NCBI GenBank assembly: GCA_021801265.1
Contig: JAJYYE010000001.1
Coordinates: 620,001 to 684,000, forward strand
Source: Pseudomonadota bacterium
Lineage (GTDB): Bacteria > Pseudomonadota > Gammaproteobacteria > Halothiobacillales > Halothiobacillaceae
DNA: 64,000 nucleotides
Direction: 5' to 3'
Shown: positions 37,454-46,933 of the stretch, in pieces
Layout of the letters: each line of letters opens with the position of its first letter
Numbering within the stretch: position 1 is the stretch's first letter
Notes under the pieces: model-generated
Databases searched by the model: none
What the model saw: only the letters and a program-made list of their open reading frames with translations
What the model was told of the DNA's origin: nothing
Program-made: the position numbers and the translations under genes

Positions 37454-37717
37454 AACAGCCTTTAACGGGCACTTCTATAAAGTCTGCTGAAGCCCCCCGC
37501 GTTGCCTGCGTCAAAATGCTCACCTACGGCGCGTATGCTCCGCCTTTTCGCTGTATTTTCCCTTGCCCTCATCGCCTTGATCGAGGTTCCCTAACGTTTA
37601 TCGGCTGCGCAGCGGCTTCTTCGGCCTGATTGCCAAATCGTAACTCGGCCTTCAGGCTTCGTTCATAGGGCAATCCGTACCCTGTGCGGGTCAATACAAT
37701 CCAAACCAGGAGCCGTC
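37454..37717. other. Intergenic spacer after the glycerate kinase gene
   Basis: No gene is seen. It resembles a degenerate repeat of the kind often found between genes in proteobacteria (words such as CTACGGCGCGTATGCTCCGCC), and it ends in AACCAGGAG, the ribosome site for the membrane protein that follows. Confidence 0.35.
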
Positions 37718-38506
37718 ATGCCGACAATTCACCCGTCAATCGTTCAATCGCCCGCCGCGCAATTTTGGAGCAAGGTGCCGGAAGTCACGCTGTTTTTCTG
37801 GATCATCAAAATCATGGCGACGACGGTGGGTGAAACCGCCGCCGATTACCTGAACAGGGATTTGAATTTCGGCCTGACGGTCACCTCCTTGGTGATGGCC
37901 GGCTTACTGGCCGTGGTGCTGGTGATACAGGTTCGCGCCGAGCGGTATACGCCGTGGCTGTATTGGCTGGCGGTGGTGTTGATCAGTGTGGTCGGCACAC
38001 TCCTTACCGACAACATGGTCGATCACTTCGGTATCCCTTTGCAGGCGGCCACCATCGGCTTTGCTATTGCGCTCAGTGCGACATTTGCCGCATGGTTTTT
38101 AAGCGAAAAAACGCTGTCGATTCATTCGATTTACACCCGGAAGCGCGAGTTGTTTTATTGGCTGGCGATTCTGTTTACCTTTGCACTGGGCACCGCTGCG
38201 GGCGATCTCACCGCCGAAGGCTTGCAATTGGGCTATGGGTTATCTGCGCTGATGTTTGCGGGCATTATCGCCGCGATGACGGCGGCCTATTATTTCTTGA
38301 ATCTGAACGCGGTGCTGGCGTTCTGGATTGCCTATATTCTCACTCGGCCACTCGGCGCTTCGTTTGGGGACTATTTATCACAACCTGTGGCCAATGGCGG
38401 TTTGGGGTTGGGCGCCACCGGCACGAGCGTGATTTTTCTTGGGGTGATTCTGGCGTTGGTGGTGTACTTAACCCGTACGCGGCGGGATGTGATTGCCATG
38501 AAGTAA
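37718..38506 (+). CDS. Multi-spanning membrane protein, COG4705-like
   Basis: This 262-residue protein has about eight TM helices and two related halves; the motif KVPEVTLFFWIIKIMATTVGETAADYL in the first half matches an AGDLTAEGL segment in the second. This is the COG4705 type of uncharacterised membrane-anchored protein. An AGGAG ribosome site precedes the ATG. It overlaps the end of the convergent glycosyltransferase gene by 39 bases. Function is unknown, and it seems unrelated to the polyene locus. Confidence 0.85.
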   Translation: MPTIHPSIVQSPAAQFWSKVPEVTLFFWIIKIMATTVGETAADYLNRDLNFGLTVTSLVMAGLLAVVLVIQVRAERYTPWLYWLAVVLISVVGTLLTDNMVDHFGIPLQAATIGFAIALSATFAAWFLSEKTLSIHSIYTRKRELFYWLAILFTFALGTAAGDLTAEGLQLGYGLSALMFAGIIAAMTAAYYFLNLNAVLAFWIAYILTRPLGASFGDYLSQPVANGGLGLGATGTSVIFLGVILALVVYLTRTRRDVIAMK

Positions 38507-39259
38507 CGCCTGCAACCGTCGGGCCAGCAGCCAGGGCAGCCGCCAAATGAACTCCAGAAATAACCGGATATGCATGCCGGTGAGCAAGAGGTTATCGCGT
38601 AAGTAGTTAAAATGCGATACGCCACCTTCTGCTGCCGTGAAATACCGCACTTCGGTTCGGATATTGAGGGGTACAACACCCGCCCAGCACAGCCGCACCA
38701 CGGCTTCGGGGTCGAAATCGAAGCGGCGCATCCAGCGGTGTTGCTGCATGATGTGCTTCAGCGGGGCGATGGGATACACCCGAAAACCGAACAGCGAATC
38801 GCCAATACCCATCCACAGGGTTTCCAGATTCGCCCAGGTGTTGGACACCTGCCGCCCATACACACGCAATTTGGGCGCATCGGCCGCAAATACGGGCTTG
38901 CCCAAGATCATGGCAGCGGGGTTGTGCACGGATTTCTGCATAAAATCGGGGATGCGGTTGGCAGGGTGTTGGCCATCGGCATCCATCGTCAAGATGTGGG
39001 TAAAGTCGGCTTTCTCTGCCGCAATCAGCCCCTGGAGAATCGCCGACCCCTTGCCCTGGTTTTCCGGCAGAACGATAACGCGAATCCCTGTATCGATTTG
39101 CGCCATGGCCAGCAGTTGTTCGGTGGTGCCATCGGTGCTGCCATCGATCACCACCCACACCGGCGACCATTGCGCCCGCGCGGCAGTTACGGTTTCGAAC
39201 ACCTTTTCGCCGGGGTTATAACTGGGGATCAACACCAGATGGCTGCGGGATTCGGTCAT
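38468..39259 (-). CDS. Family 2 glycosyltransferase of the aryl-polyene locus
   Basis: This 263-residue GT-A protein starts with LVLIPSYNPGEKVFETV, has the VVIDGSTDGT segment, and the DxD motif in TMDADGQHPA that binds the metal-sugar nucleotide. The C terminus has hydrophobic, basic sequence (RLFLEFIWRLPWLLARRLQALL) that suggests membrane contact. Family 2 transferases occur in aryl-polyene/xanthomonadin clusters and are thought to glycosylate the lipid anchor or pigment. It overlaps the acyltransferase gene by 4 bases and is the last gene of the halogenase-chorismatase-acyltransferase-GT block. Confidence 0.9.
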   Translation of the reverse strand: MTESRSHLVLIPSYNPGEKVFETVTAARAQWSPVWVVIDGSTDGTTEQLLAMAQIDTGIRVIVLPENQGKGSAILQGLIAAEKADFTHILTMDADGQHPANRIPDFMQKSVHNPAAMILGKPVFAADAPKLRVYGRQVSNTWANLETLWMGIGDSLFGFRVYPIAPLKHIMQQHRWMRRFDFDPEAVVRLCWAGVVPLNIRTEVRYFTAAEGGVSHFNYLRDNLLLTGMHIRLFLEFIWRLPWLLARRLQALLHGNHIPPRTG

Positions 39260-40014
39260 TCAGAGGCGCCGAGTTGTTGGCGCATCGTCGTTTCCATTTT
39301 TTTCGTACATGCGATCACCTCGCGTGGGCTTTCAAAGCAAGGACCCAAGCGCACCGACCAGTGCAACGGCAACGTCGGGCGACGCCATAACGGCCACTGC
39401 TTACCCAGATATGGGCTGGAAAACTGAATCAGCACAGTTTGAATCGATACGTCGGCGCGTTTGGCGATGAGCGCAGCGCTCTTGCCGAAGCCATCGAGGG
39501 GAAAATGCTGGGTACGACCCCCTTCGGGGAAAATTAACACATGCGCCCCCTCTTTGAGTGCGGCATCGGCCTGCAAAATCATTTCCAGCGGCCCATCGTT
39601 ACGGATGTATCCCGCCCTGCGCGCGGCGGCACCGAACAGGATGTTATTCATCAGCCCCGCTTTCATCACACAGACGACATTCGGCAGGCGGGAGACGATC
39701 AGCAGTGCGTCAAGTAACGACGGGTGATTGGCCACCAATACCCGAGGTGGCGCAGTTTTCAGGGTGTCTAGCGCGGATAAATCGAAGTGGTTAGCGCAGA
39801 AAAGGCGCAACCCCCCCAAATAAAGGCGAAAACCCAGATGAATAAACCACCGGCCGACACGCCGCCCCCGCAAGCCTGACGAGACAAAACCCAGTATCCA
39901 GGCGAAGGGCAGCCAGACGAGGCACAGCACCGCGAAGACCATCAAGCCCAGCACCATTGCGATGGTTTCATAGGTAGCCCATAAAACAGGGGCGAAATCA
40001 GGCACAAAACGCAC
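39256..40014 (-). CDS. PlsC-like 1-acyl-glycerol-phosphate acyltransferase of the polyene locus
   Basis: This 252-residue protein has a TM segment near residues 15-45, the acyltransferase motif NHPSLLDAL (HX4D) and the FPEGGRTQHFPLDGF motif. It most likely places an acyl or polyene chain on a glycerol-phosphate or similar acceptor at the inner membrane. Two acyltransferases exist in this locus (the other at 51732), as in many aryl-polyene clusters. It is coupled to both neighbours, 2 bases from the chorismatase gene. Confidence 0.9.
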   Translation of the reverse strand: MRFVPDFAPVLWATYETIAMVLGLMVFAVLCLVWLPFAWILGFVSSGLRGRRVGRWFIHLGFRLYLGGLRLFCANHFDLSALDTLKTAPPRVLVANHPSLLDALLIVSRLPNVVCVMKAGLMNNILFGAAARRAGYIRNDGPLEMILQADAALKEGAHVLIFPEGGRTQHFPLDGFGKSAALIAKRADVSIQTVLIQFSSPYLGKQWPLWRRPTLPLHWSVRLGPCFESPREVIACTKKMETTMRQQLGASE

Positions 40015-40016
40015 CG

Positions 40017-41057
40017 CTAAAGTCCCACACTCAGGCCGCTGGCTTCAATTTCGACCAGCAATTCCTGCCGACACACATCGGCTTGCACAAAGCATACATT
40101 GAGTTTTTTACCGAGACACACCCGCAACTCGCGACGTACGGCATCGGCATCCTCGGGGCGGCGCACGTACACACGTAATTGCAACTGCGCGAGTAAGAAA
40201 CCGGTATTGTTCGGCAGGCGATCATTTGCCTGCGCCACGATTTCGGAGATATTGGTGAGCGTTTCCCGCGTTTGCGCCCGTACGTTGCCGATATGCCGGC
40301 TTTCATGCCCGACAATGCTGGCCGTGCCCGAAATAAGCAGCAAATGGCGATTTTCCAGCGGAATGAGCGCGGCGCGCGAGAAGGTCGGGCTGCGTGGGCC
40401 GTAGGTATCGGGGTAATGATACGCACTGGTTTGCCGTGGATTTTCCAGTAAAACAGGCGGCTTCCGGCCCGCCAAAAAACCGACACGAAAACCGCCCTGT
40501 GGCATGCCCAAAGCGCATGCCGCCGGTGCGGTGCTGGCCGCTGGCTGGCTGAACGCATCGTAAGCCGCCTGGCGCCCAATATTAAATTGTCGGTACCGTT
40601 CCAGGCCTTGGTCGCTGCCATGGATATCGGCCAGAAAATTCCAGGTACGCCACAGATGGGGATAACCGACGTGATCGAGCAGGCGAAAAATACGCTCATA
40701 CACCGATTGGCTGTCGGCGGCGAGATGGCTATCCTTGTCATCCACCGTGAGCACGCCGAACAAGGCGGTTTCATCCCTGCGATAGCGAATACCGTCAAAT
40801 AGTTCAGTCGCACCCGGTGTGCCTTGCCAGAGTTCGCCACCGCCTGCGGCCTCGCCGAGCAACAGCGGCATGGATACGGACAGAAACGGCAGATCGGGTA
40901 TTGACCCGGATGTTTGCCCGGCTATTGATTCGGGCGGTTCGCCGAACCAAATCAACCCCAGCGCCTGCTTAAAGCCCGCGCTGTCACCGTAACCTTTGGC
41001 GCTGATGCGTGAAAAATGCAGCACATCGGCGACGGGAGCGGGTTCAGATGCACTCAT
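40017..41057 (-). CDS. Chorismatase (XanB2/FkbO/Hyg5 family)
   Basis: This protein of about 346 residues converts chorismate to pyruvate plus a hydroxybenzoate or dihydroxycyclohexadiene acid. It has the family pattern of RidA-like fold: GMPQGGFRVGFLAG, PRQTSAYHYPDTYGPRSPTFSRA, LLISGTASIVGHESRHIGN and the C-terminal CFVQADVCRQELLVEIEA with a conserved Glu. XanB2 of Xanthomonas forms 3- and 4-hydroxybenzoate, and the 3-hydroxy acid primes xanthomonadin. I infer the same role here: making the aryl starter. ATG 41057 overlaps the halogenase stop by 4 bases. The exact product isomer is not readable. Confidence 0.88.
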   Translation of the reverse strand: MSASEPAPVADVLHFSRISAKGYGDSAGFKQALGLIWFGEPPESIAGQTSGSIPDLPFLSVSMPLLLGEAAGGGELWQGTPGATELFDGIRYRRDETALFGVLTVDDKDSHLAADSQSVYERIFRLLDHVGYPHLWRTWNFLADIHGSDQGLERYRQFNIGRQAAYDAFSQPAASTAPAACALGMPQGGFRVGFLAGRKPPVLLENPRQTSAYHYPDTYGPRSPTFSRAALIPLENRHLLLISGTASIVGHESRHIGNVRAQTRETLTNISEIVAQANDRLPNNTGFLLAQLQLRVYVRRPEDADAVRRELRVCLGKKLNVCFVQADVCRQELLVEIEASGLSVGL

Positions 41058-42418
41058 GAAGACGATTCGGTTTCGGCAATGGGGCGAATATTGTGGCGGC
41101 GGGTTCGCCAGGCGCGGAAGGCGCGCGTGGGATGCCTGAGGGATGCGATGGTGTAAATCACTTTCATGATGCGCAACGATGCCCAAATCGGGGTTTTGCC
41201 GTAAATATCGCCCGCAAGTAACGAGAGCAGGGCTTCTTTGACGCGAAAAATATTGCTCGGCCCCATGAATAAATCGCGCATCGCCGGATTGGTGACGCGA
41301 TAAATAAACCAGGAAAACTCACGCGGCCCCTTGCGCATCTGTTGATCGAACTGTTTCAAGGCCATAGCGGCCTTTGCGGGGTACCGCAATGCCGTATCAA
41401 TCGCTTCGGTGGCCATCACCGCGCTCTGCATCGCCAGCAGCACACCGGAAGAAAATACGGGATCAATGAAGGTATAGGCATCGCCCAGCAAGACATAATT
41501 TTGTCCATGCGTGCGGTGGGATGAATACGAATAATTACCGGTCGCTGCCACCGTATTGACGAATGCGGCATCGCGGAGTCGCTCAGCCAAGGGCATGCAG
41601 GTTTGAACGTTATCGGTCAAGAACTGTTCAAGGTTCCGTTCGCCGCGGGTTTTCATGTGATAGGGCCAAGTCACCATACCGATACTGGTGACGCCGTCCC
41701 TCAGCGGGATAAACCAGAACCAGCCATGATCAAACCAGAAAATGGTGATATTGCCTTCGGCCTGGCCCGCATTGCGCGCCGCGCCACACATATGTCCATA
41801 CACCGCCATGCTGTTGTGCTTGGGGTTACGGTGCTTGATCTGCATTTTATGGGCAAGAAAGGTATCCCGCCCCGAGGCATCGACCACGAATTTGGCCTGC
41901 CACTCGGTTTGCACGCTGTCATCCCGCACGGCAGTGACCCGCGCGCCCTGGCCATCGGGCAGAAACGTCACGTCTTTGGCGCGGTAACCTTCATGGATTT
42001 CCGCGCCTTTTTTCGCGGCGTTGCGAATCAGGATTTCATCGAACTGCGCGCGCGGTACTTGGTAGGCCATCGGCAGGGTTTTATCCCAGGCGTCGGCAAA
42101 GTCGAATACCTGTTTGTGGGTATGATGTGGAGATACGAATTCTGCGCCCCATTTTTCCATGCCGATGCTGCGAATCTCATCGCCCACGCCGAGGCGATCA
42201 AACAGCGGCATATTGGCGGGCAAGAGCGATTCACCAATATGGAACCGAGGATGATGCGCTTTTTCGAGCACCACCACATGATAACCGCGCTCGGCCAGCA
42301 AAGGCGCAATGGTCGAGCCTGCCGGCCCACCGCCAATAACCAGTACATCACAGTGTTGCGGGTGCGTTGCCGCAGTCGTTGTATGCAAAGTGGCGCTCCT
42401 TGTCGTGAATGAAGCCAT
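41054..42418 (-). CDS. Flavin-dependent halogenase-like oxidoreductase
   Basis: This 454-residue flavoprotein has the FAD motif GGGPAG (29-34), the HPRFHIGESLLP segment typical of halogenases, a second FAD motif VLLGDAYTFIDPVFSSGV, and the halogenase sequence GWFWFIP (232-238), matching WxWxIP that separates halogenases from monooxygenases. Xanthomonadins are brominated, and a tryptophan-halogenase-like gene is found in such clusters; I infer halogenation of the polyene or starter. Geranylgeranyl-reductase-like activity is an alternative. It is the first gene of its block, divergent from the PAP2 gene. Confidence 0.85.
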   Translation of the reverse strand: MASFTTRSATLHTTTAATHPQHCDVLVIGGGPAGSTIAPLLAERGYHVVVLEKAHHPRFHIGESLLPANMPLFDRLGVGDEIRSIGMEKWGAEFVSPHHTHKQVFDFADAWDKTLPMAYQVPRAQFDEILIRNAAKKGAEIHEGYRAKDVTFLPDGQGARVTAVRDDSVQTEWQAKFVVDASGRDTFLAHKMQIKHRNPKHNSMAVYGHMCGAARNAGQAEGNITIFWFDHGWFWFIPLRDGVTSIGMVTWPYHMKTRGERNLEQFLTDNVQTCMPLAERLRDAAFVNTVAATGNYSYSSHRTHGQNYVLLGDAYTFIDPVFSSGVLLAMQSAVMATEAIDTALRYPAKAAMALKQFDQQMRKGPREFSWFIYRVTNPAMRDLFMGPSNIFRVKEALLSLLAGDIYGKTPIWASLRIMKVIYTIASLRHPTRAFRAWRTRRHNIRPIAETESSS

Positions 42419-42587
42419 TTCTCACATTTCTCATCTGTGCACGCGGTACACTCGGGTCATTGTCCGAGACAGGGGTTTCGTTGCGCCAAATCATACCATT
42501 ACTGGCCGCATCGCATCGGCGGGTATGCCCACCCGCACCCCATGACGGGATGCTCAAGTCAACACAGCTTTCAAGGAGTCCTCGCTT

Positions 42588-43355
42588 TTGGATACAGAAC
42601 AGTCGAACAGGCAAGACATTGATGCCGAGGGAACCGTCTCGTTGCGAGCCCATCCGGGTCACGTGCCGACGCACTGGGTATTCAACATCGGTCACCGGCT
42701 GGTGACGGATATGCCCTACAAGGCCATCGGCACCACGGTGTTCATGACCCTGTTTTTTATCGTTTATTTGCAGCTTCTCCATTATCCGGTCAATCCGGTC
42801 ACGATCATGCCGCTGACGCCGATGGATCACTGGATTGTGTTTGAACCGTGGAGTCTGACGATTTATTTGACGCTGTGGGTATATGTCTCTCTGCCGCCCG
42901 CGCTGATTTTGTCGCGGCGGGTCTTGTTTGGGTATGGTGCCTCGATGGGCATGGTGTGCCTTATCGGCTTGGTCATTTTTTGGCTGTGGCCGACCGCTGT
43001 CCCCACGCCGCAAATCGACTGGGCTCGCTTCCCCGGTTTCGCCGCCCTCAAAGGGGTTGATGGCACCGGCAATGCCTGCCCGTCATTGCATGTCGCCGCC
43101 GCCGTTTTTTCCGGCTTTTGGCTGCATCAGTTGTTGCGATTAATCCGTGTACCGGGCTGGATGTCGGTCTTCAATGCGCTGTGGTGTGTGGCCATCGTAT
43201 ATTCAACCATGGCCACCAAGCAGCATGTGTTTTGGGATGCTGCGGCCGGTTTTGCGCTGGGTGCAGCCGGGGCGCTGCTTTCATTACATTGGTCAATGTC
43301 GCATGAAAAAGTGTCGTCGGCTGCGTACAATGCATGCCGATTAAAACATCATTAA
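42588..43355 (+). CDS. PAP2-family phosphatase of the polyene locus
   Basis: This 255-residue membrane protein has about six TM helices and the three PAP2 motifs in divergent form, with NACPSLHVAAAV (central Ser-His) and STMATKQHVFWD (catalytic His-Asp). The first motif (KxxxxxxRP) is not clear. It may remove a phosphate from a lipid precursor. The likely start is TTG 42588, with AAGGAG 10 bases upstream; no ATG fits. It starts the + strand block PAP2-KS-CLF-KR-deacetylase, 170 bases from the divergent halogenase. Confidence 0.82.
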   Translation: MDTEQSNRQDIDAEGTVSLRAHPGHVPTHWVFNIGHRLVTDMPYKAIGTTVFMTLFFIVYLQLLHYPVNPVTIMPLTPMDHWIVFEPWSLTIYLTLWVYVSLPPALILSRRVLFGYGASMGMVCLIGLVIFWLWPTAVPTPQIDWARFPGFAALKGVDGTGNACPSLHVAAAVFSGFWLHQLLRLIRVPGWMSVFNALWCVAIVYSTMATKQHVFWDAAAGFALGAAGALLSLHWSMSHEKVSSAAYNACRLKHH

Positions 43356-43397
43356 ACACGCTCACTTTGAACGGTTACCCTCATTGATTGCCGCCCC

Positions 43398-44618
43398 ATG
43401 CCCTATTCTTCTCACCCCCACCCGATGAGCCCCTTGGCGATCACCCACAGCACCCTGACCAACGCACTGGGTCAGGGCAATGCTGCGGTGTTTTCCGCGC
43501 TCAAAAACCAGCGAAGTGGTCTTGCGCCCTGTGATTTTCTGGATATTACGCTGGATACCTATATTGGTCGGGTGGCGGATCTGGAAGCACTGCCTGTGGT
43601 CTCCCGTCTCAAGGATTTTGATTGCCGCAATAATCGCCTCGCGCAGATCGCTTTGCAGCAGGATGAGTTCGAAATCGCTGTCGTGGCCGCCAAAGCGCGT
43701 TATGGCGCGGATCGCATCGCGGTGATCGTCGGCACCAGCACCTCCGGCATATTGCATACCGAACTCGCGTTCCGCGAACGCGACCCCGTTACCGGCGCGC
43801 TGCCGACGTCCCTGCATTACCGTGAAACGCACGAGCTTTCGTCCGCTCCCGCCTTTGTGCGGCACTATTTGGACTTGACTGGCCCGATGCTCTCGATTTC
43901 GACCGCCTGTTCATCCAGCGCCAAGGTGTTTGCCAGTGCCTGGCGGATGCTGCAAGCGGATCTATGCGATGCGGTGGTGGTTGGTGGCGTGGATAGTCTG
44001 TGTTTGACGACGCTTTATGGTTTTGCCTCGCTTGAACTGGTGGCGAGCGAACCCTGCCGCCCCGCCGATGCCGATCGGGGCGGTATTTCGATTGGAGAGG
44101 CGGCCGGTTTTGCGTTGCTGGAACGCCGGGAAAATACGCCCGATGCCAAGATTGGTTTGCTCGGTTACGGTGAGAGTGTGGACGCGCACCATATGTCCAC
44201 CCCGCACCCGGAGGGCCTGGGCGCGGAGCTCGCCATGCAGCGCGCGCTCGACCGGGCCGGGCTGGTTGCCGGTGATATTGATTACATCAATCTGCACGGC
44301 ACCGCCTCGCGCACCAACGACAGCGCCGAAGACAAGGCCGTGAGTCGCCTGTTCGGCCCGCACACCCCCTGCAGCTCCACCAAGGGTTGGACCGGCCACA
44401 CGCTTGGCGCTGCCGGCATCACCGAAGCACTTATTGGCCTTTTATGTATTGAACACGGCCTGATTCCCGGCAGCTTGAACACCCGCCACATCGATCCGAG
44501 CTTTACCAGCCAGATTGTTTTGCAGAATGAAAATCGCCCCATAACCCGGGTACTGAGTAACTCCTTCGGTTTTGGCGGCAATAACGCCAGCCTGATTATC
44601 GGGCGGCTCGACGCATGA
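43398..44618 (+). CDS. Beta-ketoacyl-ACP synthase of the aryl-polyene locus (first)
   Basis: This 406-residue ketosynthase has the complete Cys-His-His set: C171 in STACSSSAK, H299 in NLHGTAS, and H333 in TGHTLGAAG. It should extend the growing polyene on an acyl carrier protein. It is coupled by a 4-base overlap to the chain-length-factor-like gene, matching the KS/CLF pair that works in aryl-polyene synthesis. The N terminus is rich in Pro/His (MPYSSHPHP); an ATG ten codons in could be the true start. Confidence 0.93.
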   Translation: MPYSSHPHPMSPLAITHSTLTNALGQGNAAVFSALKNQRSGLAPCDFLDITLDTYIGRVADLEALPVVSRLKDFDCRNNRLAQIALQQDEFEIAVVAAKARYGADRIAVIVGTSTSGILHTELAFRERDPVTGALPTSLHYRETHELSSAPAFVRHYLDLTGPMLSISTACSSSAKVFASAWRMLQADLCDAVVVGGVDSLCLTTLYGFASLELVASEPCRPADADRGGISIGEAAGFALLERRENTPDAKIGLLGYGESVDAHHMSTPHPEGLGAELAMQRALDRAGLVAGDIDYINLHGTASRTNDSAEDKAVSRLFGPHTPCSSTKGWTGHTLGAAGITEALIGLLCIEHGLIPGSLNTRHIDPSFTSQIVLQNENRPITRVLSNSFGFGGNNASLIIGRLDA

Positions 44619-45460
44619 ATATCTATCTCGACAGCATCGGCGTGATCGCGCCCGGTATGGCTAACTGGTCGGAAGCGATCAAAACCCTCACCGGCGTGCA
44701 GGCATTTGCTATCCACGCACCGCTCCCCGACTTTAACGTGGCCGATCTGCCCGCCACCGAACGCCGCCGCGCGGGAAAATCGGTCAAACTTGCGGTCGAT
44801 TTGGCCGCGCAGGCGATGGCGTCTGCTTTTATCGACCCGACTCTGCCCGCTGCCGTGTTCGCCTCAACGAGTGGCGATACGGAAGTCTTGACCGATATTT
44901 GCGCCGCGCTCGCTACCGACGACCGCCTGATTTCACCGATGCGCTTTCACAATTCAGTGCATAACGCCGCTTCCGGTTACTGGACCATCGCCCAGCAAAA
45001 CCGCCAGCCCGCCACTGCGGTGGCGCTGCACAACCTAACCGCCAGCGCCGGTTTGCTGGAAGCCGCCGCCCAGGTGGTTGCAGAAAACGTTCCGGTACTG
45101 CTGGTGATTTACGACATGCCCTTCCCGCCGCCGCTGGATGCCGCCGAACCGATTGCCGCCGTGTTCGGCATGAGTTTTTTGCTGCAACCTGCCCGAACGC
45201 CGCACAGCATGGCGCAGTTATCCATTTCGCTCAGCATGGCCGAATCCCAAACGGTGAACGTGATGGACAACCCCGAACTGGAAGCCTTGCGCATTGGCGT
45301 CGCGGCCGCGCGCGGCTTGCCCCTGCTCGCTGCCCTGGCATCTGTTTTTTCATCGGGTTTGGTCAGTGGGAATGTGCAAACGGTGGTGCTGGAGTATGTG
45401 TCGCCCCAGGTGCTGATCATCGCTGTGCAACCAATCATCTCCGGAGAACCCAACACATGA
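44615..45460 (+). CDS. Chain-length-factor-like ketosynthase homologue (ApeC type)
   Basis: This 281-residue protein has the N-terminal ketosynthase fold only, with RFHNSVHNAASGYWTIAQ in place of the nucleophile elbow and no active-site Cys. Such truncated beta-ketoacyl synthase-like proteins pair with the ketosynthase in aryl-polyene clusters and set chain length. It overlaps the KS gene (4 bases) and the ketoreductase gene (4 bases), so three polypeptides are made in step. Confidence 0.88.
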   Translation: MNIYLDSIGVIAPGMANWSEAIKTLTGVQAFAIHAPLPDFNVADLPATERRRAGKSVKLAVDLAAQAMASAFIDPTLPAAVFASTSGDTEVLTDICAALATDDRLISPMRFHNSVHNAASGYWTIAQQNRQPATAVALHNLTASAGLLEAAAQVVAENVPVLLVIYDMPFPPPLDAAEPIAAVFGMSFLLQPARTPHSMAQLSISLSMAESQTVNVMDNPELEALRIGVAAARGLPLLAALASVFSSGLVSGNVQTVVLEYVSPQVLIIAVQPIISGEPNT

Positions 45461-46179
45461 AACGCGCATTGGTCACGGGCGGCAGCGGCGCGATTGGCGC
45501 GGCGATTGGCGAACGGCTCGCCGCCGAAGGCTTCGAGGTGCTGGTGCATGCCAATCGGGGCATTGAGCGTGCCGAGGCGGTGGTCGCCAAAATTCAGTCC
45601 GAAGGCGGACATGCCCGCGCCGTGTGTTTCGATCTGGCCGATTTTGCGGCGACCGATCAGGCTCTTGCCGATTTGATGGATGACGATCACCCCATTCAAG
45701 TGCTGGTGAATAACGCGGGCATCCACGATGATGCTCCGCTGGCGGGCATGTCGGCCGAACGCTGGCACCGGGTCATCGACGTGTCACTCAACGGGTTTTA
45801 TCACGTCACCCAGCCGCTGTTACTGCCCATGATGCGTACCCGCTGGGGGCGCATCATCAACATCACCTCCGTGGCGGGATTGATGGGCAATCGGGGGCAG
45901 GTCAATTATTCCGCCGCCAAGGCCGGGCTGATCGGTGCCACCAAGGCACTCGCCAAAGAATGCGCCTCGCGCGGTGTGCTGGTGAACGCGGTTGCGCCCG
46001 GCATTATCGAATCCCCCATGAGCGAACGGGTCTTCTCGTTCGAGCAAGTTCGCCAGCTCGTGCCCATGGCGCGCGCGGGCAAGCCCGAAGAAGTGGCCGA
46101 CCTCGTGGCGTTTCTCGCTTCCGAGCGCGCAAGTTACATCACCGGCCAAGTGATTTCCGTCAATGGCGGTATGGTGTGA
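45457..46179 (+). CDS. 3-oxoacyl-ACP reductase (FabG-like) of the polyene locus
   Basis: This 240-residue short-chain dehydrogenase has the NADPH motif VTGGSGAIGAAIG, the NNAGIHDDAPL strand, the catalytic Ser in NITSVAG and Tyr/Lys in YSAAKAG. It reduces the keto group formed at each ketosynthase cycle. The gene is coupled to the CLF-like gene and to the deacetylase (GTGA overlap). Confidence 0.94.
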   Translation: MKRALVTGGSGAIGAAIGERLAAEGFEVLVHANRGIERAEAVVAKIQSEGGHARAVCFDLADFAATDQALADLMDDDHPIQVLVNNAGIHDDAPLAGMSAERWHRVIDVSLNGFYHVTQPLLLPMMRTRWGRIINITSVAGLMGNRGQVNYSAAKAGLIGATKALAKECASRGVLVNAVAPGIIESPMSERVFSFEQVRQLVPMARAGKPEEVADLVAFLASERASYITGQVISVNGGMV

Positions 46180-46871
46180 TTCAACAAGAACCGCGCGGAT
46201 TCATGTTGAGCTTCGACGACGGCCCACTGCCCGTCAAAACCGAGGCCGTGCTGGATATTTTGAGCCGATACACCGGTGAAGATGGCCTGCCGGTGCGCGC
46301 GGGGTTTTTCATGGTCGGCGATGCACCGCAGGGCTTCTGGGCGGGGCGGCGCTACTTCGCGCCCTATGAAGTCTGGATTCACAAGGGCAGCATGCGTCGC
46401 CATCCTGCACTCGTGGCGCGGGTGCAGGATGAAGGCCATGTCATCGGCAATCACACCGCACATCACATCTGGGCGCGTTGGCCCCACTACCGCCAACTGC
46501 CCACGGTGCGTGAAGAAATTCTAGGCTGGGAAGACGCCGCGATGTCGGCCGGCTGGGACCCAGCAGAATCGCCCCGCTTATTCCGTGCCCCGTATTTGCT
46601 CAACACCTCGACCATGCACGCGGCAGCCATTCAACTGGGCTATCAACTCATCGGCGGGTACACCGTCGGCGATGCCGCGCCGGGTAATGGGTTAAGCGCT
46701 ATTGAGCGACACGTACAACGCATCATGCACACCGCGAGCGATCAACCTGCCCTATTGATATTCCACGATATTTTGCCGATGACCGTGCGCCACCTGGGTG
46801 TGATTATCGAAGGCCTGCAGCGGCAGGGACATCAGCTACAGCACTTTGATCCGGCTGGATTTCACGATTAA
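46176..46871 (+). CDS. Polysaccharide deacetylase-family protein coupled to the polyene operon
   Basis: This protein of about 231 residues has the NodB-homology fold: LSFDDGPL (metal/base Asp pair), GNHTAHH (two His metal ligands), LFRAPY and LIFHD (catalytic His). The motif set is complete, so it is probably an active metal-dependent amide or ester hydrolase. GTG 46176 overlaps the ketoreductase stop by 4 bases; ATG 46203 would start just before FDDGP and cut off eight residues. No signal peptide is seen. Its substrate may be an N-acetyl sugar on the polyene lipid, though this is inference. Confidence 0.85.
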   Translation: MIQQEPRGFMLSFDDGPLPVKTEAVLDILSRYTGEDGLPVRAGFFMVGDAPQGFWAGRRYFAPYEVWIHKGSMRRHPALVARVQDEGHVIGNHTAHHIWARWPHYRQLPTVREEILGWEDAAMSAGWDPAESPRLFRAPYLLNTSTMHAAAIQLGYQLIGGYTVGDAAPGNGLSAIERHVQRIMHTASDQPALLIFHDILPMTVRHLGVIIEGLQRQGHQLQHFDPAGFHD

Positions 46872-46933
46872 TCGAGTCTGCCTCTCATTGTGCTTTTATG
46901 AGAAAAGACAGTATTGAAACGGAGACAGGGTTT

